A stretch of DNA of 54,393 nt from an uncultured bacterium (GTDB lineage Bacteria > Verrucomicrobiota > Verrucomicrobiia > Verrucomicrobiales > V1-33): NCBI GenBank assembly GCA_903936775.1, contig CAIZWU010000122.1, forward strand, positions 1 to 54,393. The letters run 5' to 3'. How positions within the stretch are numbered: the first letter of the stretch is position 1; every line of letters starts with the position of its first letter. The position numbers and the translations under genes are program-made. Of the stretch, positions 44,410 through 51,907 are shown piece by piece. The notes under the pieces were generated by a model that was given only the letters and a program-made list of their open reading frames with translations, was not told the DNA's origin and did not search any database.

Positions 44410-46062
44410 TCAACGGCGGGCCTTGCGCTTCACCATCCCGAGAAACTGACGGGCCTCATCCACCTTCAGGAGATTGGCCGCAGTGAAATAGGCGCCTCCG
44501 GCAGCGGCCAGCACCGCGCCCAGCAATACGGCCCGCCGGATCAGACCAAAACCCGCCCAGCCCTGCAGCACCCAATGATTGCCGGCCCACGCCACCGCTC
44601 CCAGCAGCACTGCGGCGGGGATCAGTTTGGCCAGCGTTCCCAACAATTTCCCGCCTTCCAGCCCTCCGGCGATGCGGGTCATCATAAAATACAGCAACGA
44701 AAAATTCGTCGCCGCAATCACCGCCGTGCTCAGCGCCAGATATTCATGCCCCAGCCTGAAATAAAACACAAAAACCGAATTCAGCGCGGCATTGAGGGCA
44801 ATGGAGCCCAGGGCCACATACATCGGAATGAAGCGGCGGTCGATCGCGGTGAAGGCCGGCTGGATGACCTTGATGCAGGCATAAAAAATCAGCCCGACCG
44901 CATACCACCGCAGGGCAGCGGCGGTCGCCAGCGTCTCATAATGGGTGAATTTCCCCCGCTCGTAGAGCAGTGAAATGATCGGCTCCGCCATCACAAACAA
45001 TCCCACCGCCGACGGCAGCGTCAGGAACAGCACCAAACGGTTCCCCGCCCCCAGCACCGTGCGGAATTGCTCCGTGATCCCTTCGGTCGCCACCCGCGAC
45101 AACACCGGCAGCGTCACCGTAGCCACCGCCACCCCGAACACCCCCAACGGCAGCTGCATCAGCCGGAACGCATAATTCAACCAGGACACCGGCCCATCCT
45201 TGAGTTCCAGATGGGAGGCGAAAATCGTATTCAACAACACATTCACCTGGACGGCACTGCCCGCAATCACCGCCGGCCACATCAATTGCAGGATCCGCTT
45301 TACCCCGGAGTCCTTCCAATCCCGGCTGAACTTGAAGCGGTAACCCAGTTTCCACAGGGCCGGAAGCTGCACCCCGAGTTGCGCCATACCCCCCAATAAT
45401 GTCCCAATGCTGAAACCAATCATGGCCTTCCACCCGAAGGTCGGGTCCATCAGATAACCAATTCCCGCCCCTCCCACGATACTGACGATATTGAAGAAGC
45501 TGCTGGCCATCGCCGGCACCCCATACACTTTTTTGCTGTTCAGGATCCCCATCACCAACGCCGCCAATGAGACCATCAGAATGAAGGGATACATCACCTG
45601 GGCCAGCGTCACGGTGAAGGGAATCTTCCATTCCTCACTGGCCCACCCGCCGGCCAGCAGCCTGACAATCCAAGGCGACAGCAGCACCCCCCCGATCGAA
45701 ACCAAGCTCATGAAGACCGCCGCCAGGCTGAGAATACGATGCGCCAACTGCCACGCCGCCCCATCACCCTCCGTCTTCAGTTTCTGCGAAAACACGGTGA
45801 CAAAGGCCGTGCTCAGCGCCCCTTCCGCGAAGAGATCCCGCAGCATGTTCGGCGTGCGGAACGCCACCGTAAAACAATCCCGCAGCCCCGGCGGAAACAA
45901 GGCCGCAAAAACCAGTTCCCGGATCAATCCCAAAACCCGGCTGCACATGATTGCCAGAGCCACGACCCCCGTCGCCTTCACCCCCGCCGACTTTTCATCC
46001 GGCTGGGCCGATTCCAAGGGAGATGGGGCACCGGAGGCGATCGAATCAGAAGTCTGGGACAT
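44410..46062 (-). CDS. murJ: Lipid II flippase MurJ (MviN family)
   Basis: A 550-residue polytopic membrane protein with about 14 helices, of the MurJ branch of the MOP superfamily. 'MCSRVLGLIRELVFAALFP' and 'DCFTVAFRTPNMLRDLFAEGALSTAFVTVFSQKL' are the family signatures; later 'LGVFGVAVATVTLPVLSR' and 'PLGVFG'. MurJ moves lipid II, the peptidoglycan precursor, across the inner membrane. The N-terminal 30 residues are hydrophilic. The start is the first ATG in frame. It is divergent from the DUF2007 gene with 193 bases between starts; no other mur gene is adjacent. Confidence 0.95.
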   Translation of the reverse strand: MSQTSDSIASGAPSPLESAQPDEKSAGVKATGVVALAIMCSRVLGLIRELVFAALFPPGLRDCFTVAFRTPNMLRDLFAEGALSTAFVTVFSQKLKTEGDGAAWQLAHRILSLAAVFMSLVSIGGVLLSPWIVRLLAGGWASEEWKIPFTVTLAQVMYPFILMVSLAALVMGILNSKKVYGVPAMASSFFNIVSIVGGAGIGYLMDPTFGWKAMIGFSIGTLLGGMAQLGVQLPALWKLGYRFKFSRDWKDSGVKRILQLMWPAVIAGSAVQVNVLLNTIFASHLELKDGPVSWLNYAFRLMQLPLGVFGVAVATVTLPVLSRVATEGITEQFRTVLGAGNRLVLFLTLPSAVGLFVMAEPIISLLYERGKFTHYETLATAAALRWYAVGLIFYACIKVIQPAFTAIDRRFIPMYVALGSIALNAALNSVFVFYFRLGHEYLALSTAVIAATNFSLLYFMMTRIAGGLEGGKLLGTLAKLIPAAVLLGAVAWAGNHWVLQGWAGFGLIRRAVLLGAVLAAAGGAYFTAANLLKVDEARQFLGMVKRKARR

Positions 46063-46255
46063 TCAGGGAAATGAAAGCTCTTATCCCACACCGCCCGGAG
46101 CCCGGCGTCAACAGGGCGCCCTGCCCTGGCACGCCTGACATTCCCGCCGGGAATACCGGAGCATTTTGCGGGAAAAGCTTGTCAGAAACCGCTACAGCGA
46201 CATTATCGCAGACAGGCGTCAAATGCGACCCGCCCGCACCCCGCCTTTTTGGGTC

Positions 46256-46660
46256 ATGATCACCATCGCCACCTTCACCACCCCGGAAGAGGCTCATTTG
46301 CTGCGCAGCCGTTTGGAGTCCGCGGGGATTCCAGCGTTTCTGCAGGGCGAATACGCGGTGCAGAACTCGTGGCTATACTCGAATCTAATAGGCGGCGTCC
46401 GCGTGCAGATTTCGGAATTGGACTTGGACTACGCCCGCGAGTTCCTCGGGGCCGACGCTGCGGAACCTCTCCCCAAAGCGGTGCCACTGAGGTGTCCGGC
46501 CTGCGACTCCACCCAAACGGAACCCAACCTGATGCCAGGCCGGTTCAGCATGGTCAGCATGGTGTTGTTTCATGTCCCCCTTCCCTTCCTGCGGCACCGC
46601 TGGAAATGCGCAGCCTGCGGCCACCGTTTCACTTCCGCTCCGGTCCACCCGGCGCAATAA
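46256..46660 (+). CDS. DUF2007 protein with zinc ribbon
   Basis: A 134-residue cytosolic protein. Residues 1-70 match DUF2007: 'MITIATFTTPEEAHLLRSRLESAGIPAFLQGE' and 'VRVQISELDLDYAREFL'. The rest holds a zinc ribbon-like set, Cys80 and Cys83 in 'RCPACDS' and Cys118 and Cys121 in 'WKCAACGHRF', 35 residues apart. DUF2007 looks like a small ferredoxin-like putative signal-transducing domain of unknown role. The start at 46256 fits the family, with an extension upstream that does not. Confidence 0.82.
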   Translation: MITIATFTTPEEAHLLRSRLESAGIPAFLQGEYAVQNSWLYSNLIGGVRVQISELDLDYAREFLGADAAEPLPKAVPLRCPACDSTQTEPNLMPGRFSMVSMVLFHVPLPFLRHRWKCAACGHRFTSAPVHPAQ

Positions 46661-46775
46661 ACCCGGGCCATGGCTCCGGCGGTCATTTCAAAGGGTCGTA
46701 CGTTTCCAAATATCGAATGGTTTCCGCCCGGCTGCGCGTATGCCATGCACGGTTTCCCCTCCCAGTAATTTCCCG

Positions 46776-47789
46776 ATGATCCAACAACCCTCTCTTACCT
46801 CGCGCTGCCTCCACGGCAGCTTGGCGCTGGCCCTCGCGCTTACCGCTTTCTCCCGGGCGGAGGATTCCTCGCAAAAGCCTACTCCGGCCCGCAGCACCGA
46901 TCAGGTGGAATTCACCATCGGCCCAGACTATGCCGATGCCCCGGAACTGGCCAAATCCAACGTCCCCCAGGGAACCGTGCATGAATTCACCTTGAAATCC
47001 GGGGACAGCAAAATCTACCCCGGCATTGCCAAAGGCCAAACCGGCACCGTGCCCTACGAGAGGAAAGTGGCCGTTTATATTCCCAAGCAATACCGGGCGG
47101 GCAAGGAAGCGCCTTTGCTCATTGCGCAGGATGGCATGGGCTACCGGAGCATCCTGCCCACCATCCTCGATAATCTCATTGCCAAACGCCGGGTTCCGCC
47201 CCTCATCGCCATCATGATCAACTCCGGAGGCGGCGACTCCAAAGGCAGCCAGCGCGGTTTGGAATACGATACGGTCTCCGGCCAGTATGCCGGATTCATC
47301 GAGACCGAAGTGCTTCCGAAAATCTCGGCCGACTACAAGGTAAAGTTCACCACCGACCCCGAAGGCCGTGCCACCATGGGCGGCAGTTCCGGAGGATCCG
47401 CCGCCTTCACCATGGCATGGTTCCGCCCGGATCTTTACCGCCGCATCCTGACGTATTCCGGCACCTATGTGGACCAGCAGTCCCCACCCAATCCGGAATC
47501 CCCCCACGGCGCCTGGGAATATCACGAGCACCTGATCCCGCAATCCGAAAAGAAGCCCCTGCGCCTCTGGCTCCAAGTCAGCGAAAATGACAACGGTTCC
47601 AAGCTGGACGAAGCCTCTCTCCATAACTGGGTCATGGCCAATCAACGGATGGCTGCCGCCCTCAAAGCCAAAGGGTATCCCTATCGCTACGTCTTTGCCG
47701 AAAGCGCCGGTCACACCGACGGACGGGTCACCCGGCAAACCCTGCCCGGCGCCCTGGAGTGGCTCTGGGAGGGCTACCAGACCAAATAA
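46776..47789 (+). CDS. Secreted esterase (Fes/D family alpha/beta hydrolase)
   Basis: A 337-residue exported protein, signal peptide cleaved near TAFSRAED. It belongs to the enterochelin-esterase/esterase D family of alpha/beta hydrolases. 'VAVYIPKQYRAGKEAPLLIAQDG' leads the domain, the nucleophile Ser205 is in 'TMGGSSGGSAAFTMAWFRPDL', and the last His of the triad is likely in 'ESAGHTDGRV'. Exported members hydrolyse feruloyl, acetyl or related sugar esters or siderophore esters. Nothing around it fixes the substrate. It converges on the SbcC-like gene (33 bases). Confidence 0.87.
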   Translation: MIQQPSLTSRCLHGSLALALALTAFSRAEDSSQKPTPARSTDQVEFTIGPDYADAPELAKSNVPQGTVHEFTLKSGDSKIYPGIAKGQTGTVPYERKVAVYIPKQYRAGKEAPLLIAQDGMGYRSILPTILDNLIAKRRVPPLIAIMINSGGGDSKGSQRGLEYDTVSGQYAGFIETEVLPKISADYKVKFTTDPEGRATMGGSSGGSAAFTMAWFRPDLYRRILTYSGTYVDQQSPPNPESPHGAWEYHEHLIPQSEKKPLRLWLQVSENDNGSKLDEASLHNWVMANQRMAAALKAKGYPYRYVFAESAGHTDGRVTRQTLPGALEWLWEGYQTK

Positions 47790-47822
47790 AACGGACCCGT
47801 CGCGGGACTGCGCTGCGGGCGA

Positions 47823-50537
47823 CTATCCCAAGGCAATCCCCACGGCCCCGAGGGCCGCGTAATCAGCAGCCTGGTGGGTGAGGAGGATGATCTGCAATCC
47901 GCGGCTGGCCGCAAGATCCAACATACTCTGGAGCTGGCGGAGCCGGGTGGCATCACTGTGGGCAAAAGCGTCATCAAAGACGACCGGGAGCGTGCCGCCA
48001 TGGGAAACCGCCAGCACTTCCGCCATGGCCAGCCGCACCGCGGCGGCGGTTTGCTCGCGGGTGCCCCCACTCAGACTATCAAATAAGACCGCCCCGCCTG
48101 CATGCCCCGGGCGGATCAGCTGGAGGCCCGTAAAAGCCTGGTTTTCCAGGACGACCGCCGCCCGGGTGCCCGGACCAAACAGGCACTCCAGATAACCGGA
48201 AATACAGTCGGCCAGCGGACGGGTAAAACGATCCGCCATCGCCGTCTGCTCCGCCGTGAATGCCTGATGCAGCAGCCGACGGGACTCGGCCTGCCGCCGG
48301 AGGCGCTGGACGTTTTCCGTGGCCTCCGCCACGCGGGCGGTGGCGAGGGCCAGCGTGGCCGCAGGATCGTGGCTGCCATCCGACCGCAGCTGATCAGCCG
48401 CGACGGCGCGCCGGGTTTCCGCCGCCGTGCGCTGGCGGCCCAATTCCTCCAGACTGCGCTGGAGGCGCTGAAGGGTGCGTGCGGTATGCTCCGGCTGCAG
48501 CTCCTCCAGAATTTGCCGGATCGCCGCCAACCGGTCGGCCGCCACACGACGCAGGTCCCGCGCTTGCTGCAAAGCCGTCGCACGGATGGAGTCATCCCCG
48601 TAGTTAATGGTGAGCAGATCGAGCTGGGCCAGCAGACCAGTGTGCCGGGTGTGGCGGTCTCGCAGGCTCTCCTGGTGTTGCAAAAGGGCCCGGGCAACTT
48701 CGGCCGCAGTCCGGTCGGCGGCATCCCGGAGGGTTTTGGTGCGGACCACCGTGGACTCTGCCAGGTCAAGGTGACGGACCGTCTCTCCCAGCAGAACACG
48801 GGCCGTCTCCGGGGAGGGGATGGAACCTGCCGTGGGCGCACCCGGTTCGACCGGGGCGGTTTCCACCGCGGCGGCACGGCGGGCCATGTCTGCAAGGGCA
48901 GTGGCATGGGCCACCTGTGCTTCCGCGAGGGACACTGGCAAGGTACTGGCTTGCAGCGATTTCAAAGCGGCCTGTCCTGCCATGATCCGGGAGGCCAGAT
49001 CCGCGCGCCGGGCAGTGATGGCGGAAGCTTCCTCGAAGCTGCGGACCCCATATTTTTCCAAAGCCGTCTGCCATTCCTGCCGGGCCTGCCGCTCTTTTTC
49101 ACGGGCCGCCTCCAGACTGGTGCCGCCGCCGGGACGGATGCGGAGCCGGTAGGCCGTGCCGAGTTGAAGCTCGGATTCTTCCGTGAGGATTTGAGTTTCT
49201 CCTGGCGCGAGAGGCTTCCCCCCGACCATCACGGGGCCGTCGGCAGCGATGAGCTCCAGCCCGGCGGCCATCGCCGTGAGGGCAGCCGACACCGCGTGTT
49301 GCTGGGTATCCAATTTCTGAAGGACGGCGAGACCCGCGGCGTCAACTGGCGGCAGGGCGGCCAGCGCCAACTGCAGTTTTTCGGTTTCCGACTGATGCTC
49401 CGCCACTTGGACGGCCCGCTGGGTCAGGGCCGCGAGCCGGACGGCGGTTTCGTGCTGCTGGAGCCACGACTGCGCCAGATCGCGCTGCTGGCGGGCCCCG
49501 GCGGCAGCGTCACTGGCGGCTTCGAAAGCCCGCACGGCCACTTCGGCTGCCTGACGCGCTGCGCCTTGGCTAACCATCAGGGTTTCCGTGGCCGCATCCA
49601 GCGGAGCCAGTTCGGCCGCGAGGGCGGTGAGTTGTTGCCGGATTCCCGCCAATTGGGTCTCCTGTTGCTCAAGGGTGTGCAGTCCCGCCGCGGCCGCCGT
49701 ATCCGCATTGATTAAAGTGGCCTCTTCTTCCCGGCGCTGACGGATCAAGGCATCCTGGCGGATGGCTTGATCCTGCTGCGCAGACAGATCCGTGAGGTCG
49801 CGTCCGAGCCGGTCGAGTTCCTCCCCGGCGGCAGTGAAAGTCTGCACGCTTTCCTCCAGGAGAGCCGCCCGGGACCGCGCTACGGTTTCAGCCGCCAAGG
49901 CGGCTTCCACTGCGGCTTCCGCCTGCGCCAGCAGGCTATTGGCTTTCACCTTGCCTGTGGCGGTGAAGTTCTCCTCGTAGGCCGCCGCCACGGCAGCGGC
50001 GGTGCGGCTGTCGCGCTCCGATTGCATGGCGGCCGCCCCGCCCAGTGTCTGCAACCGATGCAGCAGGCCATCCTTCTGGCTGGTGGCGTGCGGGGTGGGA
50101 TCGTCTCCGCTTTGCCCCTGCCAGACCCAGAGATGCGACCACTGCCCCACCGCCACCTTGCCGGAAGCCCCTGCCTCCACGCCCAGCAGCCGGGCCAGTT
50201 CCGTCTCGGCGGCCTCGCCGGTCAGGGTCATGCCGTGGGACGGCGTGAGGGTGGCATCGCCGCTGATGCCGAATCGCTTTTTCAACTGGTAGACCACGCC
50301 CCCGGTGAGGAACGAGAGCTCCACCTCCGGGGTCCCCGGATGGATGGTGGATTTCATGGCCCGGTGGTCTGTCGTATTACCCTTGGCCTTGAGAAAAAGG
50401 GCCCGGTGCAGCGCTTCAGCGAGGGTGCTTTTTCCGGCTTCGTTCCGCCCGCCGATCAGGGTGCGGTGGGGATCAAAGACCACCGATGTTTCCTGGTGCA
50501 GGCGGTAAGCGCGGACGGTGGCGGAGAGCAGACGCAT
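47823..50537 (-). CDS. SbcC/Rad50-like AAA ATPase without zinc hook
   Basis: A 904-residue ATPase of the SbcC/Rad50/YhaN kind. Walker A is GGRNEAGKST at residues 29-38. The ABC signature is 'SLSGGTREQTAAAVRLAMAEVL' near 820, and Walker B 'LPVVFDDAFAHSD' near 855. Between them are long Ala/Gln/Glu-rich coiled coils. Canonical SbcC/Rad50 has a CxxC zinc hook at the coil tip. I see none here; instead about residues 416-472 read as a short beta-rich insert ('GPVMVGGKPLAPGETQIL', 'LQLGTAYRLRIRPGGG'). The metallophosphoesterase gene lies 13 bases upstream on the same strand, so the pair is a nuclease complex for DNA ends or repair. A phage-defence role would be speculation. Confidence 0.85.
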   Translation of the reverse strand: MRLLSATVRAYRLHQETSVVFDPHRTLIGGRNEAGKSTLAEALHRALFLKAKGNTTDHRAMKSTIHPGTPEVELSFLTGGVVYQLKKRFGISGDATLTPSHGMTLTGEAAETELARLLGVEAGASGKVAVGQWSHLWVWQGQSGDDPTPHATSQKDGLLHRLQTLGGAAAMQSERDSRTAAAVAAAYEENFTATGKVKANSLLAQAEAAVEAALAAETVARSRAALLEESVQTFTAAGEELDRLGRDLTDLSAQQDQAIRQDALIRQRREEEATLINADTAAAAGLHTLEQQETQLAGIRQQLTALAAELAPLDAATETLMVSQGAARQAAEVAVRAFEAASDAAAGARQQRDLAQSWLQQHETAVRLAALTQRAVQVAEHQSETEKLQLALAALPPVDAAGLAVLQKLDTQQHAVSAALTAMAAGLELIAADGPVMVGGKPLAPGETQILTEESELQLGTAYRLRIRPGGGTSLEAAREKERQARQEWQTALEKYGVRSFEEASAITARRADLASRIMAGQAALKSLQASTLPVSLAEAQVAHATALADMARRAAAVETAPVEPGAPTAGSIPSPETARVLLGETVRHLDLAESTVVRTKTLRDAADRTAAEVARALLQHQESLRDRHTRHTGLLAQLDLLTINYGDDSIRATALQQARDLRRVAADRLAAIRQILEELQPEHTARTLQRLQRSLEELGRQRTAAETRRAVAADQLRSDGSHDPAATLALATARVAEATENVQRLRRQAESRRLLHQAFTAEQTAMADRFTRPLADCISGYLECLFGPGTRAAVVLENQAFTGLQLIRPGHAGGAVLFDSLSGGTREQTAAAVRLAMAEVLAVSHGGTLPVVFDDAFAHSDATRLRQLQSMLDLAASRGLQIILLTHQAADYAALGAVGIALG

Positions 50538-50550
50538 GTTTCCTGAAAAG

Positions 50551-51720
50551 TTAGTCCGCCACCACCAGGGCATAAAGATCGCGCAGGGCCAACCGGGCGA
50601 TCACGGCGTCTTCCCCTGCCCCGGCCGCCACTCCGGCCAATTGAGAGGCCACCCGGGAAATCAGGGGATCGCCAGCCCTTTGGGTGAGGGCAGCAAGTTC
50701 CCCGGAAGAAGGGGCCGTGGTGGTGAAATCCGTCAGTTTGAGCCGGAGCAGCCGGGCGTCCCAGGACTCAAGGGCCTGCTGCAGTTCCACCCCTGCGGCG
50801 ATGCCCAAGGAGCCGCTCAATTCCAACCGGAGCAGATCCCGGCCAGCCTGCTGTCCGAGCCATTCGGAAATGGTCTGCCGCAGCGCATCCAAGGCGCTAT
50901 CCTCCGTGAAAATCCACTCGATCTGCTGCCAGCGCAGGCGTGCGGTGGCGAGGCGTTCCACCTCCGGCAAAGTCCCGCGCGCCACGGTGACCCGGAGAAT
51001 GTGCCCCGGTTCATTGGCCTCGCCCTTGGGAAATCGGTCCGGCTCCGGGGTGCCGGAATACCACGCATGGGAGGCAATGGCTTTGGTGCCGTGCCAATCG
51101 CCCAGGGCCACGTAGTCAAAGCTGCCGGAGGGAAGGCGGCCGAGGTCGATCCGGTTGCTGCCGACGGGGGATTCCTCCTCATCAGTGCTCCCGCCAAATC
51201 CCTGAACACTGCCGTGAGCCAGCACGACGCGGGCTTTATCGGGCGCCACCTCCGCAAAGCGGCCCTCCTCCCGCAACCAGGCGGTGGGATCCATCGATTC
51301 CGCCCTCCGCAACAACGGACAGGGGAAAAGGACCACGTGCTCCAGTTCGACCGGTTCCGGTGTGAGCAGGATCCGGAAATTCGGCGCGAGGGCGGCGCAT
51401 TCCCGCTTAAAGAATTCCTGCTCCCAAATGCTGCCGGGCCCTCCGTGATCATGATTTCCAGGAATCGCCAGCACCGGCACCGCCATGCGGCCGAGCGCAC
51501 TGCAGGCGGCCGCCACGGTGGCCTTGGTGGCGCTGGGGGAATCAAACAAATCGCCCGCCACGAGGATAAACTGCGCTCCGCATTCCTGGGCGGCGGCGGC
51601 AATCCGGTCCAGCACCGCCAGACGTTCCTGCTGGACCAGCGCCCGCTTCTGCGGGTCGGCAATTCCAGCAAATGGCTTCCCCAGTTGCCAGTCGGCAGTG
51701 TGAAGGAAGGTAACAGGCAT
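50551..51720 (-). CDS. SbcD/Mre11-like metallophosphoesterase
   Basis: A 389-residue nuclease subunit. The metal-binding motifs of calcineurin-like phosphoesterases are complete: D10 in 'LHTADWQLGKP', 'VAGDLFDSPS' with D57, 'IPGNHDHGG' with N89, H90 and D91, then 'VLAHGSVQGF' and 'LGDWHGT'. The SbcD/YhaO type is paired with SbcC-like ATPases to open and trim DNA ends. The start at 51720 (MPVTFLHTADWQ) is one of two nearby; it fits the family. It is followed by the ATPase gene after 13 bases. Confidence 0.9.
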   Translation of the reverse strand: MPVTFLHTADWQLGKPFAGIADPQKRALVQQERLAVLDRIAAAAQECGAQFILVAGDLFDSPSATKATVAAACSALGRMAVPVLAIPGNHDHGGPGSIWEQEFFKRECAALAPNFRILLTPEPVELEHVVLFPCPLLRRAESMDPTAWLREEGRFAEVAPDKARVVLAHGSVQGFGGSTDEEESPVGSNRIDLGRLPSGSFDYVALGDWHGTKAIASHAWYSGTPEPDRFPKGEANEPGHILRVTVARGTLPEVERLATARLRWQQIEWIFTEDSALDALRQTISEWLGQQAGRDLLRLELSGSLGIAAGVELQQALESWDARLLRLKLTDFTTTAPSSGELAALTQRAGDPLISRVASQLAGVAAGAGEDAVIARLALRDLYALVVAD

Positions 51721-51907
51721 GGGCGTAGTCCATCTGTTGGACTGAAACCGCTCCGGCACAACCCAAAGCATGTCCCGACCAACGGATTCAGCCACTTACC
51801 CTGTGGACCGGCTCCAGCTTGGGACAAGACTTCAAGAGCATCCGGCCCGGCGGCTCTGGCTCCTCAGGGAGCCAAACGCCGGCCGGCCGGACTGATCGGA
51901 TCCGGAC

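Noticed and set aside
47823..51720. The SbcC/SbcD-like pair as a phage-defence system
   Set aside because: No toxin, helicase, integrase or other defence gene is near, and this pair type is also common in housekeeping DNA repair.
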